From DATEOR01 sp963841425 (GTDB lineage: Bacteria > Actinomycetota > Thermoleophilia > Gaiellales > Gaiellaceae), in the NCBI GenBank assembly GCA_963841425.1, contig CAWJCL010000001.1, positions 791,426-855,425 of the forward strand: a DNA stretch of 64,000 bases. The letters run 5' to 3'. The notes under the pieces are model-generated. The model worked only from the letters and a program-made list of their open reading frames with translations, was not told where the DNA came from and made no database searches. How positions within the stretch are numbered: position 1 is the first letter of the stretch; each line of letters begins with the position of its first letter. Both the position numbers and the translations under genes were made by a program. Shown here one piece after another: positions 1-8,593 of this stretch.

Positions 1-8
1 AGAAAGCC

Positions 9-1280
9 TCACTCTTCCACCTCCCAGACGGTGTTCGGCTCGACGTCGGCCTCGAGCATCGCAAGCGCCCGCTCCACGATTCGCCCCCGCTCGTCCTCGT
101 CGAGGCCGAACGGATGCGTGATCGCCGGGCCGCGCACGATCCGGTTCGCGCCGATCATCGTCGCGACTGTGGGCAAAGACGTCACGTAGACCGCCGGTAT
201 TCCCGCCCGCTCGATCTCCTTCGCCAGCACTGCCCCGCAGCGCGTGCCCGTTCCTCAGGTTCCGGAGAGGAGGACGGCCTGCACCCCGGCGTCGCGGAGC
301 TCACCGGCGATCTCCTGGCCGAACCTCGTCGCGACGACGACGGGAGTCCCGTTCCCCGTCGTCGTGTAGAGCGACTCGTGCACGCGGCCCACGCGGCCGG
401 CCCGCTCGAGCCCCCGCACGGTGTCGAGCGGGACGAGCCGGTTCGGATCCTCGTTCGCAAGCGTGACGTCGAAGCCGCCGTGCACCGATTCGTAGCGTCC
501 CGAGGCGAGAGTGTCGGCACCACCGAGGTCGTAGCGGAACCAGCCCTGTGCGCGCACCGACTGGAGGTGGTCAGGATTCCCCTGCGGCACGCAGCCGGCC
601 TCGGTCACGAGCGCGACCAGGGCCGACGAGAGATCAGAGACTGCAGGCGGCGGCTCGACGCGGTCCATGTCGCCACCGACCTCTGTGCGCGTCTCGCCAC
701 CGAGCTTCGCGAGCAGGAGCTCGACCGCGCGCTCGGCGCCCGTCTTCCCGGCGACGTAGTTGCGCCGGAGGCCGCGGACGAGATAGCCCTCGTCCTCGGC
801 CGACCCGATCTCCCGCCGCGAGGCGAGCGCCGAGGCGAGCGCGCCGAGGCGCGGGAGCGCATCGCGCATCCCGGCGACGTTGACCGCGGTCGGAACGAGG
901 TAGGCCGATCCCGCCTCCGCCACGCCCGGGTTGTCCTCGTGCATGGCGGCAACCGCAGGGACGCCGCGCGCGGCGGCCGCCGCCGCGACGCGCGCGCACG
1001 CGTAGCCGTACCGTCCCGACCCGAACGCAGGCCCTGCGACGAGGACGTCGGGGCCGATCTCCGCGAGCATTCCGAGCAACGCCGCGAGCGCCTCGCCTTC
1101 GTGCTCGGCGAAGTAGTCGTCCCCGCAGGCGAGCGTCGCCACGATCTCGACGCCCTCGAGCGCTGCGGCCAGCCCCCGCCCGGGCCCGACCGCGCCGTCG
1201 AGCCTGGTCGGCGGCGTCTCAGCCTGCTCCTCCCCGCCCATGCCGGCGAAGAACTGGTTCAGGTAGTGGACGGCCTTCAC
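9..1280 (-). CDS. Glycine/sarcosine/betaine reductase component B-like selenoprotein (GrdB/GrdF family), Sec-UGA read-through
   Basis: In known systems this family is the selenocysteine subunit of component B, which cleaves the C-N bond of glycine, sarcosine or betaine. The GTG start at 1280 gives a typical N-terminus (VKAVHYLNQFFAGMGGEEQA). The middle keeps the family signatures DVLVAGPAFGSGRYG and VAAMHEDNPGV. An in-frame TGA at 257-255 is codon 342 and sits in LSGT-U-GTGTRCGAVLAKEIERAG, the GrdB selenocysteine context (U, then RCG six residues on). Reading through gives 423 aa, close to the family length of about 435. One cysteine of the usual UxxCxxC is glycine here (UGTGTRC). The start overlaps the upstream grdE-like stop by 4 nt (GTGA), so the two are coupled. 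The substrate is unknown. The Sec assignment is strong by context but untested. Confidence 0.88.
227..243 (-). promoter_or_regulatory. Candidate bacterial SECIS hairpin for the grdB-like UGA
   Basis: Starting 11 nt after the UGA, the minus-strand transcript can form a 7-bp stem (GCGCUGC with GCAGUGC, one G-U pair) around a GGG loop. The loop begins 18 nt after the UGA and starts with G. This fits the bacterial SECIS rules (loop about 16-37 nt downstream, G among the first two loop bases). Folding was done by eye. Confidence 0.6.
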
Positions 1281-2455
1281 TCGGTCCTCGCGCCCAGAGC
1301 CAGCTGCCCCATCTGATTGGCGGCACCCAGGTAATTCCTCACCGGGATCGAGCCCGCCTGGGCCGCGAGCGTCCCGTCGAGGAGATGGTCGCCGCCGAGC
1401 ACACGCTCGGGCGCCCAGGCCTCGACGAGCTCTTCGACGTTCCCGGTCGAGACGATCGAGTCCGCCTCGCGCACCCAGTCGGTCAGGATGGGCCTCGTCG
1501 ACTGGGGATCCGTCTCTTCGGCGAGGACGACAGTGGTGCGGATGTCCGCCTGCTCGCAGGCGCGGCACGTGAGCATGACGTCGGTGTGCGAATTGCCCCC
1601 CGCGTCGGTCGTGATGACGACGCCGTCGGCGCCGAGCTCGCCCGCGACAGTCGCTGCGCGCTCGGCCGCGCGCTGCTTGTCGGCCGCGCTCTGCTCGTAG
1701 CCGCGCATGAGGACGACGCCGGCGAAGCGCAGCGTCTTCCCGTGCTCGCGGTAGAGCGTCCGGATGAGCTCGTTGCGCTGGAAGAACCAGGTCGGATTCC
1801 GCATGGCGGCCCAGTGGTACTCGCCGCAGGTGACCGCGCCGTCGAGCACCTCGGCCGGGTCGACGGCACGCGGAAGACCCGCCTCGCCGGCCGGCCTGCC
1901 GTAGACGTACTGGATGTACAGCGCGCCGAGGTCGGAGACCTGGATCAGAGCCGCGACCGCGGGCAGGCTCTCCTCGGCCGGCCCGAGCTCGAAGCGCTCG
2001 ATCTCCTCCGGCTCGGCGTCGAGGGTCCCGCGCGCGATCTCCTCCGCGACGGAGAGCGCCGTCCGGCGCGCACGCGCGTCGATCTCCACGTGGCCCCCTT
2101 CGCCCGGAGAGAAGGTGAGGACGACCGCAGTCATGCCGGCGAAAGGCGTGAGGGCAGCACCCGGCCCGCCCAGATCGACGATCGACTCCTGCTCGTGGAG
2201 GGGGCGCTCCTCGCCCGGGAAGTCGAGGCACGAGAGGACGACGACGCCATCCAGCCGGTTCGTCCTCCCCTCTCCCGCGCGCGCGTCCGAGGGGAACGCG
2301 GCGCGCCCGTCCGGCCGGATGCGCGGCTCGATCGCGTCGAGGACGTGCGTCACGCGGACCTGCGAGCCGGGCGGGACGATCTCGACCTCGGCGCCCTCGA
2401 CCTCGAGCTCGGCGGGCAAAAGATCGGCGGAAAACGATGCGAGCTGCCAAGCCAT
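1277..2455 (-). CDS. Glycine/sarcosine/betaine reductase component B alpha/beta-like proprotein (GrdE/GrdG/GrdI family)
   Basis: The 392-aa product contains family signatures: RVTHVLDAIEPRIRPDG near the N-terminus, LDGAVTCGEYHWAAMRNPTW in the middle, GVVITTDAGGNSHTDVMLTC further on, and LGAANQMGQLALG at the end. In characterised GrdE proteins the precursor is cut at a cysteine to form a pyruvoyl group; the cysteine in GAVTC sits in the matching region, but cleavage is only inferred. The N-terminus is shorter than in clostridial GrdE. ATG 2455 was chosen because it follows a -10-like TAGGTT by 8 nt and family similarity begins just after it. It is co-transcribed with the selenoprotein downstream (4-nt overlap). 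Confidence 0.82.
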   Translation of the reverse strand: MAWQLASFSADLLPAELEVEGAEVEIVPPGSQVRVTHVLDAIEPRIRPDGRAAFPSDARAGEGRTNRLDGVVVLSCLDFPGEERPLHEQESIVDLGGPGAALTPFAGMTAVVLTFSPGEGGHVEIDARARRTALSVAEEIARGTLDAEPEEIERFELGPAEESLPAVAALIQVSDLGALYIQYVYGRPAGEAGLPRAVDPAEVLDGAVTCGEYHWAAMRNPTWFFQRNELIRTLYREHGKTLRFAGVVLMRGYEQSAADKQRAAERAATVAGELGADGVVITTDAGGNSHTDVMLTCRACEQADIRTTVVLAEETDPQSTRPILTDWVREADSIVSTGNVEELVEAWAPERVLGGDHLLDGTLAAQAGSIPVRNYLGAANQMGQLALGARTE

Positions 2456-2462
2456 CCGGTAG

Positions 2463-2469
2463 AAACCTA
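2463..2469. promoter_or_regulatory. Overlapping divergent -10 elements between the grdE-like and kinase genes
   Basis: Only 21 bp separate the two start codons. The minus strand reads TAGGTT (2469-2464) 8 nt before the ATG at 2455. The plus strand reads AAACCT (2463-2468) 8 nt before the GTG at 2477. Both fit the nAnnnT leaderless pattern seen elsewhere in the window, so one core element may serve both directions. Confidence 0.4.
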
Positions 2470-2476
2470 CGCCACG

Positions 2477-3391
2477 GTGACCGGCGAAGGTGCCCAAATC
2501 GATGTAGCCCTCGAGCTCGTCCCCGAGCTGGCGAATGCGCACGCGGTGTCCGAGCTCGCCGGAGGCCTCACGAATACGAACTACAAGGTCGAGACGGACG
2601 CCCGTGCATTCGTCGTCCGTGTGTCCGCAAAGGACGCGGGTCTGCTCGCCATCGACCGCGAGAACGAGTATCTGAACTCGGTTGCCGCCGCGGAAGCGGG
2701 CGTCGGTGCGGCGGTCGTCGCCCACCTTCCGGAGCGCGGCGTCCTCGTGCTCGAGTTCATCGAGGGCCGGACGCAGACTGCGGAGGACCTTCGCCGCGGC
2801 GACCGGCTCGACTGGGTCGCCGCCGCGTGCCGGCAGCTGCACGCAGCACGCCGGTTCCGCGACGACTTCGACATGTTCCGTATCCAAGAGCGCTACCTCG
2901 GCATCGTCCAGGAGCGCGGCTTCCGCCTTCCCGACGGCTACCTCGACTACGAGCCGCAGGTGAGGCGAATCGAGCAGGCGATGGCCGTCCGGGACGAGGG
3001 CACCGTGCCGTGCAACAACGACCTTCTCGCCGAGAACTTCATCGACGTCGGCGACGGCTTCCGGCTGATCGACTACGAGTATTCGGGTAACAACGACGCC
3101 TGCTTCGAGCTCGGGAACGTCTGGAGCGAGTCGAACCTGTCGCTCGACCAGCTCGACGAGCTCGTCGGCCACTACTACGGACGGCACCTCGCGAACAAGG
3201 TGGCCCGCTCGCGGCTTTGGGGCCTCATGTCGAAGTACGGCTGGACGCTCTGGGCCTCCATCCAGGGCAACGTCTCCCCCATTGACTTCGACTTCTGGAG
3301 CTGGGGGATGGAGAAGTACGACCGCGCGGTCATCGAGTTCGAGGGGCCCGACTTCGAGCGCCTCCTCGCAGACGTGCAGCGCAAAGACTGA
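2477..3391 (+). CDS. Choline/ethanolamine kinase-like phosphotransferase (APH fold)
   Basis: The 304-aa product belongs to the choline kinase/aminoglycoside phosphotransferase fold. The N-lobe opens with LAGGLTNTNYKVETDA (nucleotide-binding loop) and carries VLEFIEGRT as hinge. The C-lobe has a catalytic-loop equivalent, PCNNDLLAENFI, where Asn-Asn-Asp replaces the usual His-x-Asp, as in choline kinases. The metal-binding segment is LIDYEYSGNNDACFELGN. The family phosphorylates choline, ethanolamine or related amino alcohols. GTG 2477 leaves about 25 residues before the glycine loop, normal for the family. It diverges from the grd-like operon across 21 bp and converges with an APC permease, so a role in uptake and activation of a quaternary-amine or amino-alcohol substrate is plausible but inferred. 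Confidence 0.8.
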   Translation: MTGEGAQIDVALELVPELANAHAVSELAGGLTNTNYKVETDARAFVVRVSAKDAGLLAIDRENEYLNSVAAAEAGVGAAVVAHLPERGVLVLEFIEGRTQTAEDLRRGDRLDWVAAACRQLHAARRFRDDFDMFRIQERYLGIVQERGFRLPDGYLDYEPQVRRIEQAMAVRDEGTVPCNNDLLAENFIDVGDGFRLIDYEYSGNNDACFELGNVWSESNLSLDQLDELVGHYYGRHLANKVARSRLWGLMSKYGWTLWASIQGNVSPIDFDFWSWGMEKYDRAVIEFEGPDFERLLADVQRKD

Positions 3392-3430
3392 GCGGGGCGG
3401 GCCGCGAAGCCCGCCCCGCCCGAAGTCGGA

Positions 3431-5053
3431 CTACTCGACCGGGATCTCCGACTGCACGAGCTTCATGTCGATCCCCTGGCTTCGCCGGTAGATGCGCGAC
3501 CCTACGTAGATCGCGATCGCGAGCACGTAGAAGCTCCCCATGTACAGGAGCGAGTCGCGACCATTGACCGCGTACAGGTCGTTCGTGAACCACTCGTAGA
3601 GCGCGAAGCCGAGGATGCCGAGAAAGAGGATCGCCGCCACGGTGATGACCGGCAGCCCCGCCACCTTGTAGCGGGCAATCGGCGATGCGTTGTATATGTC
3701 GGGCCGCCGCCAGGGGAAGATCGCGGCTGCGATGGCAGAGCCCGCGAAGGTGATGGCGATCACCTGAGTCGCGGCCAGCGTCCAGCTGTAGAAATCCGAG
3801 TTGTAGGCGTAGAAGTAGCTGATCGGAATGGACGGGATCAGCATCAGGAGGATTGCAACCCACGGCACGCCGTTCCCCGAGACCTTGGCCGCCGCCTCGG
3901 GTAGCACGCGGTCGAACGCCGCCGCGAAGACGACCCTGGTCGAGGAGAGGAATACCGTCCCGACCCAGCCAAAGAACCAGAGCGAGAGCAGGCCCACGAG
4001 GAGGAACTGCCAGAAGGCCCCGTCCATGAGGAACGAGGCCAGGAGCCCCGGATACGGGAAGATCCCGAGCGGGCCCTCCCCGCTCCAGTAGCCGTTGTTC
4101 GAGGCGTTGTAGAAGTCCCAACCGAACGTCTTCGCGAAGAGAAGGAGCAGCACGACGGCCGCGATGCTAGTTGCAATCAGCGCGCCACCCATCGCGTAGA
4201 TGTTCTTGCGGAAGTCGGAAGCGCCCCGGACCTCGCCGTAGAGCGTCGCGCCCCAGTTCGACCAGAGGTTGAAGAAGAGGAGGAACGGGATCAGGAGGAA
4301 CGTGCCCTTGAACGTGTCGAAGTCGCCGACGCTCGAAGGCGTCCCTGCCCCTTGCGCTAGCGTGCCCGCATAGACGTCGCCGGACGTCCCGAGAACGTCG
4401 GACGACTGCGTGTTCAGCGCGGAGATGAAGTCCGCCTTCGAGTTGACGAGCAGCAGGATCATCATGAAGCCGAGGCCAACGAGCCCTCCGTAGAAGCAGA
4501 TCTTCTGGATTCGGGCGTAGATTCGGATGCCGAGCGCGATGAACGCGGACGCGAGGAGCGCCGTGATCACCGAAGCCCAGAACAGGCCCTTCGGCTCCGA
4601 GAAGAACGACACCCATCCGTCCGCACCGACGATCGCGCCGAGCGGGATGAACACCTCGACGTTGAGGATGTTGGCGTAGATCGGAACCCAGTGCCAGAGA
4701 ATGAACCACCACCCGCAGGCGGCGAGGACGAAGCCGATCCCGCCGCCGAGCACGCGGCTGATCCAGATGTAGTCGCCGCCCGCCCTCGGCATGGCGGCGA
4801 TGAGCGACGCGTACGTGATCGCCTGGAACACGAGGTAGGCGCCAGACAGGATGATCGCCCACATGAGGCTCCCGTTCGGGACGAACACCGCGTACGAGAA
4901 GATGAAGAGCCCGAGAGTGATGAGGTTGATCGAGAACGTCGAATAGATGAAGGCGTCTCGGACAGACCAGCCGCGAACGAGACCTGTCGCCTTGCGGGCG
5001 AACAGCGTCCGTTCCCCAGCTGGGTGCGAGACGTCGCCGACAGTCGTCGCCAT
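3431..5053 (-). CDS. APC-superfamily amino acid/amine permease
   Basis: A 540-aa integral membrane protein with about 12 hydrophobic segments, beginning around residue 33 (AFIYSTFSINLITLGLFIFS). The APC hallmark AAMPRAGGDYIWISRVLGGG lies near residues 90-110. A soluble loop around 215-250 separates the middle helices. The start at 5053 has a good ribosome site (AGGAGG about 5 nt upstream), one of the few clear Shine-Dalgarno sequences here. It lies 8 bp downstream of the metallophosphoesterase in the same direction, so both are probably one transcript, and it converges on the choline-kinase-like gene. The substrate cannot be read from sequence; context suggests an amine or amino acid. Confidence 0.85.
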   Translation of the reverse strand: MATTVGDVSHPAGERTLFARKATGLVRGWSVRDAFIYSTFSINLITLGLFIFSYAVFVPNGSLMWAIILSGAYLVFQAITYASLIAAMPRAGGDYIWISRVLGGGIGFVLAACGWWFILWHWVPIYANILNVEVFIPLGAIVGADGWVSFFSEPKGLFWASVITALLASAFIALGIRIYARIQKICFYGGLVGLGFMMILLLVNSKADFISALNTQSSDVLGTSGDVYAGTLAQGAGTPSSVGDFDTFKGTFLLIPFLLFFNLWSNWGATLYGEVRGASDFRKNIYAMGGALIATSIAAVVLLLLFAKTFGWDFYNASNNGYWSGEGPLGIFPYPGLLASFLMDGAFWQFLLVGLLSLWFFGWVGTVFLSSTRVVFAAAFDRVLPEAAAKVSGNGVPWVAILLMLIPSIPISYFYAYNSDFYSWTLAATQVIAITFAGSAIAAAIFPWRRPDIYNASPIARYKVAGLPVITVAAILFLGILGFALYEWFTNDLYAVNGRDSLLYMGSFYVLAIAIYVGSRIYRRSQGIDMKLVQSEIPVE

Positions 5054-5061
5054 TCGTCCTC

Positions 5062-6003
5062 CTATCCGCTTGTCAGAACGAAGTTCTTCACTTTCTTGCC
5101 ACCGTCGAGATCGACGAGGGCGCCCAACAGCTCGCCCTGCTCGTAGGAGCTGCCCGGGTTGATGCAGAGCGTCTTGCCGACACGCGCGTTGCCGCGCGCC
5201 TCGTGGATGTGCCCGTGCAGCGAGAGCACGGGCTGGTAGCGTTCGATCGCCTCCCTGACGGCCTTCGACCCGGCCGGGACAGGCGCATGCCCTGCGTGCT
5301 TCATCCGGAGATCCTCGGTCAGTTCCGGAGCATCGTCGAGACCGGTGCCGTACGGGGGGCAGTGCAGGCTGAAGATCGTCCTCTCGGGCGGCGCGGTCAC
5401 CCGCCCAACGACCCGTTCTATGCGGGCCGCGAGATCAGGCTCGTCCTCCTCCCGGTAGGTCTTCCACGGAGTCCGGTTCGCCCAGCCGGTCGAGGCCATC
5501 TGGAACCCCTCGATCTCGACGACGCGTCCCTCGGCGAGCTCGACGTGCTTCGACTCCGCGATCACGGGGTCTATGTCGAACTGGTCGTCGTTGCCGGGGC
5601 AGGCGAACGCCCTGATTCCGGTGCCTTCGAGCTTCTCGTCGGCCAGCGCCATCCAGCGCTCGACGGTGGCGAGCATCTGCTCGTGGAAGAAGCGATCAGC
5701 AGCCTGGGGGTCGTTCTCGTAGCGTCGAAGCTCGTCGGGATCGGTGCGGAACGGGTAGTAGCCGCGGCGCTTGACCCTCTCCTCGAACTGCGCGACCTCT
5801 TCGTCGCCCTGGAGCTCGTGCCGGTTCTCGAGCAAGGTGGCGTGCCAGCGCCCGTCCCCATCGTCGACGATCGGCACGAGCGCCTTCCCCGTCATGTCTC
5901 CGCCGAGCACGATCACCTCCGCCTCGTAATGCTTCCCGCTGTTCAGAAACTTCCGCCAGCAGGTCTCCGAGCCGTGGATGTCGGTGGCGAAGAAAAGGCG
6001 CAC
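5062..6003 (-). CDS. Calcineurin-like metallophosphoesterase
   Basis: The 313-aa product has the full metallophosphoesterase set: DIH at residues 8-10, GGDMTG at 34-39, a GND (PGNDDQ) in the middle, LHCPPYG as the third metal histidine, and HGHIH near the C-terminus, followed by NPGSS. Such enzymes use a binuclear metal centre to hydrolyse phosphomono- or diesters. No signal peptide is visible, so it is probably cytoplasmic. Translation starts at GTG 6003. It is the first gene of a two-gene operon with the APC permease (8-bp gap). The substrate is unknown; a phosphodiester of an amino alcohol would fit the neighbourhood but is speculation. Confidence 0.82.
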   Translation of the reverse strand: MRLFFATDIHGSETCWRKFLNSGKHYEAEVIVLGGDMTGKALVPIVDDGDGRWHATLLENRHELQGDEEVAQFEERVKRRGYYPFRTDPDELRRYENDPQAADRFFHEQMLATVERWMALADEKLEGTGIRAFACPGNDDQFDIDPVIAESKHVELAEGRVVEIEGFQMASTGWANRTPWKTYREEDEPDLAARIERVVGRVTAPPERTIFSLHCPPYGTGLDDAPELTEDLRMKHAGHAPVPAGSKAVREAIERYQPVLSLHGHIHEARGNARVGKTLCINPGSSYEQGELLGALVDLDGGKKVKNFVLTSG

Positions 6004-6027
6004 CTTCAGTGCGGGATTGTTCGCCTT

Positions 6028-6780
6028 TTAGGGCCCTCCCGCAACCTCCTCTGGTAATTCGTACCAGCGCTTGCGATCGCCGATCTTCGACCGCATCTTC
6101 CAGGCGCGCGACTTCGGCTCGCTGTCGATCCGGGAGAGAAGCGTCTCGAGCCGCTCGTCGATCCGCTCGCAGTCGGGGACGTCATTCCCCTGCCCGAATG
6201 CACGGCACGCGATGAGGTTCTGGGTGATCGTCCGCCAGAGCCCCCAGTCGGCGGCGCAGAGACTGGCCACCCGGGAGACGTTGACGAGATCGCCGTCCTC
6301 CTCCCCCACCGCGTGATCGTGCAGGAGCGCGAGGGCGTCGCGGACGTCTTTCTCGTTCAGCTCGACGACCTGGAGCTTGGTCAGCAGGAGCTCGGCCAGC
6401 GGGATCGAGACGGGGTCGACCTCGATACGCCCGTCGAGCGGGATCTTGTGACACATCGAGAACGCGCCGACGAAGACGTCCACCTGGCGGTCGTGATGGT
6501 TGTCGAAGAAGAGCAGACGCTCGCCGCCGTGGAGGGCGTTGAAGGCGACATGCGGCTCGTAGCCCTCCGTGCGGAAGAGGTCGGCGGCCCGGCGGGCCGC
6601 CTTCTTCTCGGTGACGAAGTCGAGGTCGGCGTACGTGCGTTGGAAGGCCGGTGCGAGCTCCCCTGGCGCGCGTAGCCGCATCCCCACCCCGCCGAGCAGC
6701 CGAAGTGGAACCTCCTCGGCTTCCGCTCGGCCGATGAGGCGCTCGCCCTCGGCGACGACGTCCTCGTGGATCACGCCCAC
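6028..6780 (-). CDS. Nucleotidyltransferase-fold protein, function unknown
   Basis: The 250-aa product has a nucleotidyltransferase-like core: RLLGGVGMRL, then YADLDFVTEKK (DxD-type metal site), then HDRQVDVFVG as a possible third acidic position. The rest is helical, with LLTKLQVVELNEKDVRDALALL as in AbiEii/nucleotidyltransferase-like families, and a basic C-terminus. No antitoxin-like partner is adjacent, so a toxin role is not supported. GTG 6780 is preferred over GTG 6774 because a -10-like TACTGT (6792-6787) ends 6 nt upstream. It is divergent from the ABC exporter. Confidence 0.6.
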   Translation of the reverse strand: MGVIHEDVVAEGERLIGRAEAEEVPLRLLGGVGMRLRAPGELAPAFQRTYADLDFVTEKKAARRAADLFRTEGYEPHVAFNALHGGERLLFFDNHHDRQVDVFVGAFSMCHKIPLDGRIEVDPVSIPLAELLLTKLQVVELNEKDVRDALALLHDHAVGEEDGDLVNVSRVASLCAADWGLWRTITQNLIACRAFGQGNDVPDCERIDERLETLLSRIDSEPKSRAWKMRSKIGDRKRWYELPEEVAGGP

Positions 6781-6786
6781 GTGTGA

Positions 6787-6814
6787 ACAGTAACGCCGTG
6801 GTCGTGCGTAGACT
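6787..6814. promoter_or_regulatory. Divergent leaderless promoter pair
   Basis: Minus-strand TACTGT (6792-6787) ends 6 nt before GTG 6780. Plus-strand TAGACT (6809-6814) ends 6 nt before GTG 6821. Both match the -10/start spacing repeated throughout the window. No clear -35 is seen. Confidence 0.45.
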
Positions 6815-6820
6815 CGCCGC

Positions 6821-7660
6821 GTGGCCGCGTTCCGCGCACAGGGTCTCGCGAAGCGGTACGGGAACGTGACCGCGCTCGGCGGAGTCGACCTCGAGGTACG
6901 CGAAGGGGAGCTCGTCGGCCTCCTCGGGCCGAACGGTGCGGGTAAGTCCACCCTCGTCAAGATCGCGTGCGGGCTCGTGCGCGCGAGCGCCGGCACGGCC
7001 GAGGTTGCCGGTGCGCCGGCGGGGTCGGCGGCCGCGCGCGCCGCGCTCGGCTACCTCGCGGAACTCTTTCGCTTCCCGGGTTGGTACAAGGCCGACGAGC
7101 TCCTCGCGCTCCACCAGCGCCTGGCGGGCTCGGACGGCGGCGAGGCCGAGCGCGCCGAGCTCCTCGACCTCGTCGGCCTGACCGAGGCGAGCTCGCGCAA
7201 GGTCGAGGACATGTCGAAGGGCATGCAGCAGCGCCTCGGCATCGCGCAGTCGCTCGTCGGCAAGCCACGCCTGCTCTTCCTCGACGAGCCGACGAGCGCG
7301 CTCGACCCGATCGGCCGGCGAACCGTGCGCCGCCTCCTCGAGGAGCTGCGGCGCCGCGGCGTGTCGGTGCTTCTCAACTCCCACCTCCTGAGCGAGGTCG
7401 AGCTCGTCTGCGACCGCGTCGTGATCCTCTCGAAGGGCGTGGTCGTCGCTGCGGGCCGCACCGAGGAGTTGGCACGGCCACGGGGTGTCGAGGTGGACAC
7501 CGACGCGGGCACGCAGCTCTTCGAGTCCGCCCGGCGGGAGGACGCACCGAGAATCGTGGCCGAGCTCGTCGCCGCTGGGCAGAAGGTCTACGGCGTCCGG
7601 GTGCTCGAGACGACGCTCGAGGAGATCTACCTCGAGGCCGTCGAAGGGGAGACGAGTTGA
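6821..7660 (+). CDS. ABC transporter ATP-binding protein
   Basis: The 279-aa ATPase subunit has Walker A GPNGAGKS at residues 36-43, the signature MSKGMQQRLG (a common variant of LSGGQ in this exporter class), Walker B LLFLDEP followed by TSALDP, and an H-loop in LNSHLLSEVE. A C-terminal extension of about 80 residues ends in TLEEIYLEAV, typical of Nod-factor/Cu-processing (NosF-like) exporter ATPases. GTG 6821 follows a -10-like TAGACT by 6 nt. Its stop overlaps the TTG start of the permease (TTGA), so the two subunits are coupled. The substrate is unknown. Confidence 0.9.
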   Translation: MAAFRAQGLAKRYGNVTALGGVDLEVREGELVGLLGPNGAGKSTLVKIACGLVRASAGTAEVAGAPAGSAAARAALGYLAELFRFPGWYKADELLALHQRLAGSDGGEAERAELLDLVGLTEASSRKVEDMSKGMQQRLGIAQSLVGKPRLLFLDEPTSALDPIGRRTVRRLLEELRRRGVSVLLNSHLLSEVELVCDRVVILSKGVVVAAGRTEELARPRGVEVDTDAGTQLFESARREDAPRIVAELVAAGQKVYGVRVLETTLEEIYLEAVEGETS

Positions 7661-8523
7661 GGGGCGCGGTCATCGTCGCCGGCTACGCGATGCGGGAGAG
7701 CGTCCGCCGGCGCGTCTTCCCCGTCGTCCTCGTCCTCACCGCTGCGTTCCTCGGCCTCTACGGGTTCGGCACCTACAAGGCCTATCAGTCGATCGACCCC
7801 TTCTCGACGGAGACGATCGGCGAAGGCGCGCTCATCGACACGCAGGTGCTCTTCAGCGCCACGCTCTTCGGCCTGTCGATCTTCGCGGTGCTCTTCCTCG
7901 GGACGGTGCTGGCGATCTTCCTCACGCACGCGGTCGTGCGCGGGGACGCCGAGCGCGGGCTCCTGCAGCCGCTCGTCGTTCGGCCGGTCGGCCGCGCCGC
8001 GCTCCTCGCGGGCCGGTTCGGGGCGGCGGCGCTCGTCTGCGCGGTCTACGTCGTGCTCGTCTACACGGCCTCGCTGCTCCTCACGCACTGGGTGACCGGC
8101 TGGTGGCCCGACCAGATCGTCCTTCCCGCGCTCGAGCTCGCCGTCGCGATCGCGGTCATCGTGGCCATCTCGCTCTTCGGCTCGATCGTGCTCTCGGCGA
8201 TCGCGAACGGGATCGCGATCTTCATGGTCTTCGGCGCCGGCCTCGTCGCCGGCCTGCTCGGCCAGATCGGCGAGGCGCTGAACTCCGACAGTCTGAACAC
8301 GATCGCGAACGTCGCCTCGTGGGCTCTTCCCTTCGAGGCCCTCTACCAGGACGCGCTCAACCGGATCACCGCCGACACGGCGGGTTTCACGAAGGCCGCG
8401 CTCTCGCTCGGGCCCTTCGGCGGCGCGCAGCCCGCCGGCGCGTGGCTCTGGCCGTACGTGGTCGGCTACATGGCCGTACTCGGGCTGGTCGGGCTCTGGG
8501 CCTTCAACCGCAAGGACCTCTAG
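7657..8523 (+). CDS. ABC-2-type transporter permease
   Basis: A 288-aa membrane protein with about six hydrophobic segments, encoded immediately after and overlapping its ATPase. Features such as VVRGDAERGLLQPLVVRPV after the second helix and a long periplasmic loop resemble NosY-like ABC-2 permeases. The TTG at 7657, inside the TTGA overlap, is chosen as start; the next in-frame ATG is about 11 codons later (YAMRESV). It ends with a helix and a short basic tail (FNRKDL). Probably an exporter of unknown substrate. Confidence 0.82.
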   Translation: MRGAVIVAGYAMRESVRRRVFPVVLVLTAAFLGLYGFGTYKAYQSIDPFSTETIGEGALIDTQVLFSATLFGLSIFAVLFLGTVLAIFLTHAVVRGDAERGLLQPLVVRPVGRAALLAGRFGAAALVCAVYVVLVYTASLLLTHWVTGWWPDQIVLPALELAVAIAVIVAISLFGSIVLSAIANGIAIFMVFGAGLVAGLLGQIGEALNSDSLNTIANVASWALPFEALYQDALNRITADTAGFTKAALSLGPFGGAQPAGAWLWPYVVGYMAVLGLVGLWAFNRKDL

Positions 8524-8593
8524 TCCCCTTCCCGGTGATGGTCTCGCGTTTCTGGCGTGGGACCAGGATCGTCGGCGAGGACGCAGGGAGGGT

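Noticed and set aside
255..257. TGA in the grdB-like gene as a nonsense mutation or pseudogene
   Set aside because: Family sequence continues without decay on both sides, the codon is at the known Sec position, and a SECIS-like hairpin follows.
6028..6780. AbiE-type toxin-antitoxin system
   Set aside because: Only a nucleotidyltransferase-like protein is present; no partner antitoxin gene is adjacent.
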